A DNA stretch of 64,000 nt, from NCBI GenBank assembly GCA_023374025.1, contig SIJG01000081.1:1-64000 (forward strand), given 5' to 3'. Each line of letters starts with the position of its first letter. Position 1 is the first letter of the stretch. The position numbers were made by a program, and so were the translations under genes. The DNA is from Heterodera schachtii (taxonomy: Eukaryota; Nematoda; Chromadorea; Rhabditida; Heteroderidae). The notes beneath the pieces are model-generated. The model did not search any database and was not told where the DNA came from. It saw only the letters and a program-made list of their open reading frames with translations. Shown here in pieces: positions 36,700 through 45,179 of this stretch.

Positions 36700-37055
36700 T
36701 AACGGAACAAGACGGTTCGGTGCCACCAGCCCAAGTTTTGGACTATAACTTTTTTTCTTTGCCAACCATATCCAACATTCTTGGTATCATTCGAAAGCCC
36801 TTCAAATGCTCTATTAGCCTGCAAAGTTCCAAAAAAAAATTGCTTTCAGTATAAAAAAAGTTCGAGCCAAAAAACTTGGAAAATTTGGTTTTTTGAACTC
36901 TACTGACCATAACTTTTTTGAATCTTAACGAAATTTTTCCAAATAGTGCAGGCTAATAGAGACACTTAGGGCTATCGAATAATACCAAGATTGTTAGATT
37001 TGGTAACAATGTAAAAAAAACTTGTTATACGTGGTATAAGTCGTCTCGTTAAATT
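36700..37055. mobile_element. Foldback repeat related to 12197 and 25231
   Basis: The left arm CTTGGTATCATTCGAAAGCC + ...CTCTATTAGCCTGCA (36779-36825) is inverted at about 36946-36991 (TGCAGGCTAATAGAGACACT...AATACCAAG). Outer words AACAAGACG (left) and CGTCTCGTT (right) may be the true ends. The middle has GACCATAACTTTTTTGAATC as in other members. No coding capacity. Confidence 0.6.
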
Positions 37056-37354
37056 TTGAAAATTAAAATAATAAGCACAGGCTCTTATACATTGTAGAGG
37101 GGTTTGCGAAATTTTCGAACTCTGTTAAAGAGCCTGTAGATTTGCATCTTGGCACTCAAAACCGGCATTAGTTAGCAGATTTTCCCACACGATTCGAGAA
37201 TCTTATATAAGAAATTTGTTGAATACAGTCCAGCAAGAGATGTTTGTATAGAAAAAGTGAAGCGATAAATTATTTTGACAATAATAATCAAATAAGTCTA
37301 ATTTATTCTCAATAATGAATTTGTATATGCAATTGTATATTATTATTAATTCAT
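37056..37354. other. Mixed AT-rich spacer
   Basis: Nothing recognised apart from words such as AGAGCCTGTAGATTTGCATC that resemble decayed repeat text. Confidence 0.4.
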
Positions 37355-37464
37355 ATGTACAATAAGTTACGTAGAAAATCAATTAAAAAGTACTGTCGAA
37401 ATCAACTACTGTCGAAACCAATCACTGTCGAAAACACCTGGTACGTCACAAAGAACCCTCATTG

Positions 37465-37488
37465 TCAGTGCCCACATTTGGGCACTGA
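37465..37488. other. Perfect 10-bp stem hairpin
   Basis: TCAGTGCCCA-CATT-TGGGCACTGA, within a GC-richer island (37380-37575) that also has three ACTGTCGAAA words and an open frame (37355-37573, VENTWYVTKNPHCQCPHLG). Could be a structured RNA, part of an exon or a transposon relic; undecided. Confidence 0.45.
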
Positions 37489-37573
37489 AATCAGCACTTA
37501 CATTTTCCACATTGTCCCCGTTGGACAGGGAAAGGAATTAATTTCCGTAAGGAAAGAATTTCTTTTCCAGTAA

Positions 37574-38880
37574 TTTTTTGTCCACTCCACAACAACTTCC
37601 AAAAAATTTAGACTCAACATTTATTTAAAGTTATAAAAAAATAAATATCTTATAATTTTAATTAATAATGGAAGCAAAAATATAAATAAAATAAATGGAT
37701 TTATTTACTGGTTTTATTCATGCAATTAACAAAACTATTATTATTATAATTCATTATATTTTGTAAAAAACAAATGAAATTTGCCATTTGATTCATCCGA
37801 AGCGAGGAATAGCGAGAATTGTGCTTATGATTTTCCCCTCTTTCGAGCTTCTTTTCTGGTCTCTTTGCTATTTCCGATTTCCATAGCTGTTTTGGGTAAG
37901 AAGTTCCATGGATTAATAAGCAATTATAATTTGATTGGTTTACAAATATTTCTTTAAAATAAAAAATATATTTAGTTTTTAATAAAAATATAATGGAAAA
38001 CATATTAAAAATAATTTATTTAAAAAAATTAAAAATTATGAAAACAATGAATAGAAAAATGATTCTGAATTAAATACTAGTTCGAAATAAAATGAAATTT
38101 AGAAAAATACAAAAAATATACATATATAACATTTCATAAGATAAATAATGGTAAACATAGAAAACAAACCATTACCCACCATGTTCAGATACGATAGGCC
38201 AGGACATGAGAATAGGGCTATATTCAAATAGAAATACAGCAAAACTCAAAAAAATCAAAACATGCTCATTCACAAATTAATACCGATTATTTATATAGCA
38301 AAAATTAATAAACACATAAAAGTAGAATTTAAAAAGAAAAAGTAAAAATTAAACAATAAAAACCCATGTATATTTGTGAGGGCTTATTAAAATTTATCAT
38401 AGAAAATTCATCATAAAAAAAATTATTTATTAAAGCATATATTGTTTATAGAAATGCCAAATATTCTATTGTAAAACAAAATAGAAATAATATAAATAGA
38501 GATAAATTTATTAACATATAATAATTAAAAAAGAAAATATAAAAAGTAACTAAAATATTTATGTGTATAAAATTAAAATGATTTCGAGTTTACTTCTGAG
38601 AAAATAAAAAAAATTATGGATTTACTTAAATTCTTAAATTTAAAATGAACTAATTAAATATAATATAGAAATTATTTTTTTAAAATTTTATATTTGGTTC
38701 TTAATAAATAAAATAAAACAAAATTGAAAAACAACTAAAAACAAATTTTTATATTTAAACATAAATTTACATTATTAAAGTAAAATTTTAATTAATATGA
38801 AAATTATGAATAATTAATAGAAAATAATAATATTTCGTTATAAGTAAGGAAGATATTTTTTGACGATTTTTTTCCTGAGC
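37574..38880. other. A-rich block with a possible minus-strand exon relic
   Basis: The + strand is A-rich here. A GC-richer patch at 37795-37915 is open on the minus strand in two frames (one ending PKTAMEIGNSKETRKEARKR then GKS and a stop; another in the 100-aa frame 37701-38003). One may be a genuine relic. 38088-38165 repeats 23046-23130 in direct orientation. Confidence 0.35.
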
Positions 38881-38899
38881 TCCCCGTGGCCTGAAACGA

Positions 38900-39350
38900 A
38901 CGAAAAACAGTTTTTTTGGTCTGTTGTTAAGACATTTTTCGAGTTATTAATGCCTATTTTTTAGGCTTTTATTTTTCGAGCCTAAAAAGCCTGAAAAATT
39001 TTGAAAGAGCCTATTTTTGCCTATTTTGGAATTTTGCCCAAAATTTGTTAACAAAAATTTAATAAAAATGAAAAATGCAACACAAGAATCGACCTAAATT
39101 TTTTGAATGGACCTGAAAATTTTTAAAAATACACCCTTAAGAAATGAAAATTTTTTCAAAAATTCATCTCCAAAATAATTTATTTATTTTCTTGACAAGA
39201 ATTTTGATTTTAAAAATTTTTAGCTTAATACTGTTTTCCCTAATTTTTTTTTATTACTTTTTTGAATAAATTTTGTCATTTTACACCCCTAAGAGACTTT
39301 TTCCTATTTTCTATTTTTAGAGCTTATTTTTGTGGTTTTTAACGGCAATT
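38900..39350. repeat. Diverged relative of the hAT-like interior with GCCTA words
   Basis: Dense repeats of GCCTATTTT and AAAAAGCCT replace the AGTCCATAT words of the hAT-like family, in a frame of text otherwise similar (AATTTTTAAAAATACACCCTTAAG, as at 58580). Ends not defined. Confidence 0.45.
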
Positions 39351-39359
39351 AAATATTGT

Positions 39360-39512
39360 CGAATTTTTCTTACCAAAAAATTGTACTATTTCATGCTTTT
39401 CCCCTGACTTGTTGCGTAATTTTTGAAGGAATATTACAAATTATTTTCAAATTATTTATTTTATAATATTTTTTTATAAATTTATTCATCTATAGATTAA
39501 AATTGAACTAAA
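39360..39512 (+). repeat. ~150-bp dispersed repeat, partner at 55578-55730
   Basis: CGAATTTTTCTTACCAAAAA and CATGCTTTTCCCCTGACTTG occur in both places in the same order and orientation, with few differences. Confidence 0.8.
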
Positions 39513-39797
39513 AGTTATGCTATATTATATAGAAAATAATTAAGATAAAAAAATATTAATTATTTCTAATAAATTTCTTTGATGGATTTTATCATTTAAT
39601 TGTTTTTCGTTTTAATAATTTTGAAATCTGTGAATATTTGTGTGAGTATTAATTTAATGCAAATTTTAATTATCAATGTTAGGTTTTAAAAAAAATCGCT
39701 TTGACTTGTTTTAATAAAATCTATATTTATTAATCAGTTTTCATAAATTTGTTGTAAGGTTTTCTCTTTTTTTTTGTTCTTAGATCTTTTTTTTTAT

Positions 39798-39969
39798 TAC
39801 ATTTCATGGTCCTCCTTCTTCAGCCCAATAAACAGTGAAAACCCATCCCCGTTGGGGGAACAAATTGGGCGGGGCCCTCCCACTTTCCCTCTCGCCTCTT
39901 GCGCCGGCCCAAATACCGAACCAACGGACGACGAACTGTCCCGTTGCGGCTTGTGGGCCAGCCGCAACA
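39798..39969 (+). repeat. Outer element 5' LTR, 5'-truncated
   Basis: Matches 45009-45179. It contains AATAAA at 39827-39832 and ends CCGCAACA. The promoter part present upstream of 45009 in the 3' LTR is missing here; the copy begins close to where transcription would start downstream of TATTTAAG. Confidence 0.85.
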
Positions 39970-39971
39970 TG

Positions 39972-39990
39972 TGGCGACCCTGGCAGGGAC
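39972..39990 (+). other. Primer-binding site of the outer element
   Basis: TGGCGACCCTGGCAGGGAC begins two bases after the LTR end CA. A TGG start just inside the LTR is the standard tRNA-primer complement; a tRNA ending in GGTCGCCA would pair with its first bases. The tRNA species is not assigned. Confidence 0.65.
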
Positions 39991-40038
39991 TTTAGGGATT
40001 TTTGGAAATTAGTTTAGGGAAGGGGGAGTAGGCAGTCC

Positions 40039-40281
40039 TCACAAGTTTTTTGTAACTTGTGATGAATGCAATTTGTGCTTTCATTTGGTTTGGTTTTGCG
40101 CCTTCAGGCCCTTGAGTTTTCTGTAACTCAATGCGCCTAGCATTTTGCGCGCCTCAAGCCCTTGAGTTTTCTGTAACTCAAGCGCCTTGCATTTTCGCGC
40201 CCTCAGGCCCTTTGAGTTTTCTGTAACTCAATGCGCCTTGCACTTTTGCGCCTTCAGGCCCTTGGGTTTTCTGTAACCCAT
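40039..40281 (+). other. Five tandem hairpins with covarying stems in the outer leader
   Basis: Stems with near-constant loops: TCACAAGTT-TTTTGT-AACTTGTGA (40039-40062); TTGAGTT-TTCTGT-AACTCAA at 40112, 40162 and 40212, exactly 50 bp apart; TGGGTT-TTCTGT-AACCCA at 40263. The last keeps pairing through a double change (A-T to G-C), and the first has a different stem with the same end. This suggests selection on RNA structure, for example packaging or dimerisation (inference). Confidence 0.75.
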
Positions 40282-40289
40282 TGTGCCTC

Positions 40290-41036
40290 GTCAGAAGTCC
40301 TCAGCTCAGTTTGGTTGGTCAAAGTGCCAATTGTTCAAGTAGCGCCACAGGAGAAGCGACAATTGAGACGTGCACTTGAAGATGCACAAATTTGGAAAAA
40401 GGCATAGCAGATGCGTCAATTGGTCACGGGGAAAAAGTGACTGCCCCACAACGCTTAGCACAGATGCGTAAATTGGAGAAGCGCAGAAAGAAGCGCAAGC
40501 ACAGACGCAAGTTTGGGGCGCACACATTGAAGAAGCGCAAGCACAGGCGCACACATTGAAGAAGCGCAAATTGACAAGTGCAAGCGCATATTGGAAGCGC
40601 ACGTTGAAGCGCAACAGAGGCGCAAATTGAAGAAGCGCAAAATTTGAGGCGCACACACATTGAAGAAGCGCAAATTTTGAAGCGCACATTGAAGCTCAAG
40701 TTTGGGGCGCAAATTGGAGAAGCGCAAATTTAAGGCGCACACTGAAGAAGCGCAAGTTTGAAGCGCAAATTGAAAAGGCACAAATTGGAGGCGCAAGATT
40801 GAAGCGCACAAATTGAAGAGGCGCAAGCACAGGCGCAATTTTGAGGCACACATTGAAGAAGCGCAAATTTGGGGCGCACATTGAAGAGGCGCAAATGAAG
40901 GCAATTGAAGAAGCGCAACTGAGGCGCACATATGAGAGGCGCAAATTTGAGGCGCACACACATTGGAGAAGCACATTGAAGAAGCGCAAATTTGAGGCGC
41001 AAATTGGAAGTGCACATTGGAGAAACGCAAGAAGCG
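40290..41036 (+). pseudogene. Decayed coiled-coil-like ORF of the outer element, left part
   Basis: From about 40290 a frame reads VAPQEKRQLRRALEDAQIWK before a stop, then DNA made of ~14-15-bp words (GAAGCGCAAATTTGAG, GCGCACATTGAAGAA) takes over. Translated on the + strand this gives repeats of the EEAQI and KRKFEAH type, a helical charged/Gln pattern, but indels shift the frame repeatedly. It looks like a Gag-like helical protein expanded and broken by minisatellite slippage. The cysteine- and alanine-rich frames on the minus strand (40306-41172) are shadows. The inner element interrupts it at 41036/41037. Product unknown. Confidence 0.5.
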
Positions 41037-41313
41037 TGTTGGATAAGGGACCACACCAATTATCGATTGTATTTCCCTTTCTCTCCCTCTTCCATTGTCT
41101 CTCCCTCTGCCCTCTTGACCAGCCCCATAAATATGTCTCCCTTTCCCCCACTCCGGGCATTCTCCCATTCATTCCACCATTTGATTATTTTATTTCTTTA
41201 TTCTCTGCTGTTCTCCTTATTTATTTGTTAAATAAATTATTTATTTATTTGTTTGACAACATTTGGTTTTGGTCTTCGACCAAACATTTTATTGTTGTAG
41301 TGAATACACAACA
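41037..41313 (+). repeat. Inner element 5' LTR, 277 bp
   Basis: TGTTGGATAAGGG...ATACACAACA. Includes pyrimidine tracts, an ATAAATA TATA-like word, TTAAATAAATTATTTATTTA, and the palindromic TTGGTCTTCGACCAA. Confidence 0.95.
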
Positions 41314-41316
41314 ATT

Positions 41317-41334
41317 TGGCGCAGTCAGCAAAGG
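41317..41334 (+). other. Primer-binding site of the inner element
   Basis: TGGCGCAGTCAGCAAAGG follows the LTR after the spacer ATT. TGGCGCAGTC-type sites are common in Ty3/Gypsy elements. Priming tRNA not assigned. Confidence 0.7.
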
Positions 41335-41390
41335 ACCTGCTCTACATCCTCGGGTGAGAAAAGGCTTCAAATTTTGTTTTAAGGATTAAA

Positions 41391-41692
41391 AGCCGAGACG
41401 GCAAAACAAATTCACCGAAAAGCCGGGATTGGCTGTGAATTGTTTTAAAGCCGAATTGGCAAATCCGTCAAAAGCAGTCAAAGAAACTGCTAGCGTCAAA
41501 AGCCGAGTCGGCTCATCAAAATTCGTCAAAAGCCGGGTCGGCTCATCAAAATTCGTCTAAAGCCGGGTCGGCTCATCGTAATTCGACAAAAGCCGGGTTG
41601 GCTCGTCAAATTTTTGTCAATAAGCAGTCAAAAGAACTGCTCATTCAACAAAAGCCGGGTCGGCTCGACGTTCTTCAAAAGCCGGGCTGGCT
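41391..41692 (+). other. Leader hairpin cluster of the inner element
   Basis: Nine AGCCG-NNN(N)-YGGC(T/A) mini-hairpins at about 41391, 41421, 41449, 41501, 41531, 41561, 41591, 41653 and 41680, four of them exactly 30 bp apart, plus two AGCAGT...ACTGCT stems at 41473-41491 and 41623-41641. Loops and stem-closing pairs vary while pairing is mostly kept (GGT/CGG against GGT/TGG wobble). Probably an RNA signal such as packaging. Confidence 0.7.
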
Positions 41693-41705
41693 ATCACCAA
41701 ATTCG

Positions 41706-43286
41706 ATGGACCCCAATCAGCTTAAACTAATTTTGGAGGCTGTTTTGAAAGCATCAGCGGAACAAAACAACAGTTCTGCTGCATTAGCGACATCAATCGA
41801 TGCTCGCCTTTCAACATTTGAGTATGACCCTGAGTTAGGGCATACATTCGACGTTTGGCTTAAGCGCTATGGGCAAATCATCGCCCAGGACGGACACGCA
41901 CTCAGCGACCAGTCCAAAGTGCAACTATTGATTGGCAAATTGGGCGAAGCGGAGTACAAGCGGTACATCGACAGCATCGCACCAAAGTCGCAGAACGACT
42001 TCAACTGGGACGAGACGACCGCGAAATTGAAACATTTGTTCGGAGAAACCCGATCATTGTTTCTTCGCCGTTTCGACTGCTTCCAAATTCGTCAAGACGC
42101 GCATCAGGACGTGCAAAGTTTGATCGCATTGATCAACTCGTCCTGCGAAAATGCCGATCTGTCGCTGAGCAAAGAGGAGCTCAAATGCATGATTCTGGTC
42201 ATTGCATTGCGAGACGAATTCACCGATCTGAGGCAAAAATGCCTTCAGCGCCTGGAAGACAGTAGAACGAGCGGACGGTCAACCTCACTGCAAGAGCTAG
42301 GAGAAGAGTGCCGCAAATACCAAATCCTAAAGGAAAGCGCGCTCTCCCTCGGCTCAAATCCCTGCAGCACCAGTGCCATCCGAGCCAAACCGCAGCAAAT
42401 CCGGGACAAGCAGAAGTCCAAATCAAGGCCACAGCAAAGCCAGAAAGGACATTTCCAGCCGAATAATTCAACGGCAATTGAAAAGGAAGTGGACCTGCCT
42501 GATCAGCCCTGCTATTCATGTGGAGGCAAAAATCATTGGCAAAAAGACTGCTGGTTCAAAAATTCGACGTGCGAAAAGTGCGGACGAATCGGCCACATCG
42601 CAAAAAGATGCAAAAACGGCACAGAAACCCGAGGTGTTCGTGCCGTGGCCACAAATTCTGGGAATGACATGCACATTCACACCGTTTCGCTTCAGCCAAC
42701 ATGTATGGCTATTGAAGGAAGCAGCAACAAATGGTGGAGAATTGTCACCCAAATCAATGGGATGGAAAAACCAATGAATGTCGACACCGCTGCTCAAATC
42801 ACGGTGATCACAAATGATTCGTGGCAAAAGCTTGGCAAGCCAAAGCTGGGTAAGACCACCATCGCAGTCAAAAACTGCAACGAAAAGGCATTTGCGATCA
42901 AAGGCAAATTCAAATGCCAAGTTTCGTACAATGGACGAACAGCGAAACTGATTGCGTATGTGAGCAACGAAATCCGCCAGGATTTGCTCGGAATGCCTTG
43001 GATCGATGAATTGAAAATCATTCCGAAGGAACTGATGTTTCCAAATTCTTCGCAAATCATCAATTCGGTGCCAACGAAGCATAAGAAAATGCCGCCAGTC
43101 AAATCGAAAAATTTAGGAAATTTTCACGACAAGAAAAATGGCGCCAAATCAACCAAATTCCAAAATGGCGAGCCAATTTTCATTTGGAATTTGAAAGGCA
43201 ATAAGGCAAATTGGTTGCCTGCGACGATCATCGAGAGAGTTGGCAACTCTCCGACTTATCGAGTCGACGTCCCGTCGCTCCGTTGA
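41706..43286 (+). CDS. Gag-protease polyprotein fused to integrase C-terminal tail (526 aa to a premature stop)
   Basis: Start chosen at the ATG of MDPNQLKLIL, since the earlier open frame from 41598 reads through the leader hairpins. Residues 38-215 match the gag-like domain of nematode Ty3/Gypsy polyproteins (YDPELGHTFDVWLKRYG, then ...ELKCMILVIALRDEFTDLR). Two CX2CX4HX4C zinc knuckles follow (C269-C282, C289-C302), which bind nucleic acid. The protease region has D360-T-A-A where an active D-T/S-G-A/S is usual, and LLGMPW at 427, so catalysis is doubtful. From about residue 474 (HDKKNGAKSTKFQNGEP) it jumps to the integrase C-terminal segment, with no reverse transcriptase, RNase H or integrase core between. 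TGA at 43284-43286 ends it where an Arg-like codon would keep the frame. Confidence 0.9.
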   Translation: MDPNQLKLILEAVLKASAEQNNSSAALATSIDARLSTFEYDPELGHTFDVWLKRYGQIIAQDGHALSDQSKVQLLIGKLGEAEYKRYIDSIAPKSQNDFNWDETTAKLKHLFGETRSLFLRRFDCFQIRQDAHQDVQSLIALINSSCENADLSLSKEELKCMILVIALRDEFTDLRQKCLQRLEDSRTSGRSTSLQELGEECRKYQILKESALSLGSNPCSTSAIRAKPQQIRDKQKSKSRPQQSQKGHFQPNNSTAIEKEVDLPDQPCYSCGGKNHWQKDCWFKNSTCEKCGRIGHIAKRCKNGTETRGVRAVATNSGNDMHIHTVSLQPTCMAIEGSSNKWWRIVTQINGMEKPMNVDTAAQITVITNDSWQKLGKPKLGKTTIAVKNCNEKAFAIKGKFKCQVSYNGRTAKLIAYVSNEIRQDLLGMPWIDELKIIPKELMFPNSSQIINSVPTKHKKMPPVKSKNLGNFHDKKNGAKSTKFQNGEPIFIWNLKGNKANWLPATIIERVGNSPTYRVDVPSLR

Positions 43287-43541
43287 GCAGTCCACCGCCT
43301 TTCCAATCAAATTCGCCGCCGCTTCCCAGTGGAATTGGAGACACCGCAAATTGGCCAAGCGAATGAAAAAATTTTGGCTGGGGACCAAAAAAATCGGACC
43401 CCCATTAAGGAGATTGAAAAGGCCAAATCTCCAGTTGGCCAAAGTCAATATGCGCCGCGAAGATCAGCACGCGCCAAGAAGGCACCTCAGCAGCTGGACA
43501 TGGACCCGTCGAAGTGGAAGTACGACCTCGTCCGTCCATGA
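43287..43541 (+). pseudogene. Rest of the integrase tail beyond the premature stop
   Basis: Same frame as the polyprotein. It begins AVHRLSNQIRRRFP, the usual HxNQLRPR-like end of Gypsy integrases, then a basic tail (APRRSARAKK) to TAA-type termination at 43541 (WKYDLVRP, stop). One nonsense change separates it from the upstream frame; translation would need readthrough. Confidence 0.8.
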
Positions 43542-43565
43542 ATCTCGCGCAGGAGGGACTCATCC

Positions 43566-43577
43566 AAAGAAGGGAGG
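43566..43577 (+). other. Polypurine tract of the inner element
   Basis: AAAGAAGGGAGG directly before the 3' LTR; the expected plus-strand primer. Confidence 0.85.
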
Positions 43578-43854
43578 TGTTGGATAAGGGACCACACCAA
43601 TTATCGATTGTATTTCCCTTTCTCTCCCTCTCCCATTGTCTCTCCCTCTGCCCTCTTGACCAGCCCCATAAATATGTCTCCCTTTCCCCCACTCCGGGCA
43701 TTCTCCCATTCATTCCACCATTTGATTATTTTATTTCTTTATTCTCTGCTGTTCTCCTTATTTATTTGTTAAATAAATTATTTATTTATTTGTTTGACAA
43801 CATTTGGTTTTGGTCTTCGACCAAACATTTTATTGTTGTAGTGAATACACAACA
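43578..43854 (+). repeat. Inner element 3' LTR, 277 bp
   Basis: Identical to the 5' LTR except one base. Confidence 0.95.
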
Positions 43855-43915
43855 ATTTCAACATTTGGTTTTGGTCTTCGACCAAACATTTTATTGTTGT
43901 AATGAATACACAACA
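43855..43915 (+). repeat. Extra 61-bp LTR end after the 3' LTR
   Basis: ATTT followed by a second copy of the last 57 bp of the LTR (43859-43915, one mismatch). ATTT is what follows the 5' LTR next to the primer-binding site, so the join looks like an aberrant reverse-transcription product. The target duplication lies after this extra piece, so it was present at insertion. Confidence 0.85.
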
Positions 43916-44370
43916 AAGCGCAAATTGGAAAGGCGCAAATTGAGAAGCGCAAGCACACATTGAGAAGCGCAAATTTGAGACGCAACTGAGGTGCAAATTG
44001 AAGAGGCGCAAATCGGAGTGGCGCAAGTTTGAGGCGCAAATCAGAGGCGCAAATTTAAGGCGCAAATTGGAAGCACGCATTGAGACGCGCAAGCACACAT
44101 TGAGAAGCGCAAATTTGAGGCGCACAGAAGCGCAAAATTTGGGCGCAAATTGAAGAAGCGCAAATTTGAGGCGCACATTGGAGAAGCGCAAATTGGAAGC
44201 GCACATTGAGGAAGCGCAAGTTTGAGGCGCAAATTGGAGGCGCAAATTTGAGAAGCGCAAATTTGAGGCGCACATTGAAGAAGCACAAATTGAAGAGAGA
44301 ACTGAGGACGTGCAAGTTGGGAAGGCGCAAATGAGAAGAGCTGCACGAAATTGAGGCGAAAATCGCATGA
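43916..44370 (+). pseudogene. Decayed coiled-coil-like ORF of the outer element, right part
   Basis: Continuation of the GAAGCGCAAATTTGAG / GCGCACATTGAAG minisatellite-like coding DNA after the insertion. Frames are repeatedly shifted; minus-strand frames here (43778-44780) are shadows of the repeat. Confidence 0.5.
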
Positions 44371-44964
44371 AGCGCAAATGGAAGAAGCGCAAAATTGAGC
44401 AAGCGCAAACTGGGAAAGCGCAACAAATTGAGCGGACAGCCAATTGAGACAACAGAAGGCACAAAAGCGGAGAAAAGTGCCAAAAAGTCTGCCGATATGC
44501 AGACACCATACAAGCACAAACGCAACAGGCGCCAAAGAGTCGAGCAGCAATGGCCAAATTTGGAAAGTGCCAAGAGCAAAGAGCTGGACACAGAAGCCAG
44601 AAAGCCCAGCAGCAACAACAACTCCATGGGAAATGCCAAAAAATCTGCCGAGGATGCAGACACCACACAAGCGCTGGCCATTCCTCCGGGAATGTCGCAG
44701 CTCAGCGAGCTGCGACTGTCCGATGGTCGGACAGTTTCAACGAAATGAGCAAAAGAGGAAAAGGGGCACAAAAAGGGCACAAAAAGGGCAAAATGGATTG
44801 ATGAAAACCAGCGGCAACACCGTCTGGCGCAAATATCACCCGATGGAACGGCAAAAAGCCCGATTCAGCCAACGAACGCATGTGAAGAACCGGCCGCAAC
44901 AGAGATGTCCGACAAAGAAAAGGAAGAAAAACCCCGAACGATCACCCCATTTCTTAATAATTAA
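44371..44964 (+). pseudogene. 3' reading frame of the outer element with one internal TGA
   Basis: Open from 44371 (no ATG needed if it continues the coiled-coil frame) to TGA at 44746-44748, then open again in the same frame to TAA at 44962-44964, two bases before the proposed LTR start. Basic, Ser/Lys-rich: KRKLGKRNKLSG, then MSQLSELRLSDGRTVSTK, then after the stop WIDENQRQHRLAQISPDG and a charged end. Not a polymerase and not a recognised domain. A frame shared across a single stop suggests recent loss. A purine tract at 44917-44934 may have served as plus-strand primer. Confidence 0.5.
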
Positions 44965-44965
44965 T

Positions 44966-45179
44966 TGTAGCCCCACCATTTTCGATCGTATTTAAGCCCC
45001 GTAAATTGTACATTTCATGGTCCTCCTTCTTCAGCCCAATAAACAGTGAAAACCCATCCCCGTTGGGGGAACAATTGGGCGGGGCCCTCCCCCTTTCCCT
45101 CTCGCCTCTTGCGCCGGCCCAAATCCCGAACCAACGGACGACGAACTGTCCCGTTGCGGCTTGTGGGCCAGCCGCAACA
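44966..45179 (+). repeat. Outer element 3' LTR
   Basis: TGTAGCCCC...GCCGCAACA, with TATTTAAG at 44989-44996 and AATAAA at 45038-45043. The part from 45009 matches 39798-39969. The start is uncertain: TG at 44906 is also possible because the 5' LTR lacks this part and cannot decide. Confidence 0.7.

Larger units (their letters stand above)
41037..43915 (+). mobile_element. Inner Ty3/Gypsy-like LTR retrotransposon, internally deleted, young
   Basis: Two 277-bp LTRs (TGTTGG...CAACA) flank a leader, a gag-protease frame fused to an integrase C-terminal tail, and a purine tract. AAGCG is duplicated at 41032-41036 and 43916-43920; joining the flanks recreates a perfect host minisatellite word. The LTRs differ at one position (41091 T against C), so the insertion is recent. 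Reverse transcriptase, RNase H and the integrase core are absent. Confidence 0.95.
39798..45179 (+). mobile_element. Outer non-autonomous LTR retrotransposon, interrupted by a younger element
   Basis: Bounded by direct LTR copies (39798-39969 truncated, and to 45179). Inside, in order: primer-binding site, a leader with five hairpins, a decayed coding region rich in EEAQ-like repeats split by the inner element at 41037-43915, a 3' reading frame, and the 3' LTR. No reverse transcriptase, RNase H or integrase is present, so it depended on another element for mobility. The two LTR copies differ by two substitutions and one indel over ~172 bp, more than the inner element's LTRs, which fits the nesting order. 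Confidence 0.8.

Noticed and set aside
40306..41172. Minus-strand Cys/Ala-rich ORFs
   Set aside because: Shadows of the GAAGCGCAAATT minisatellite; the + strand has the protein-like reading.
42054..43448. Minus-strand and alternative + frames over the gag region
   Set aside because: They overlap the well-supported Gag-protease frame and have no domain.
43778..44780. Minus-strand ORFs up to 296 aa
   Set aside because: Same minisatellite shadow extending into the outer element's 3' frame and the LTR.
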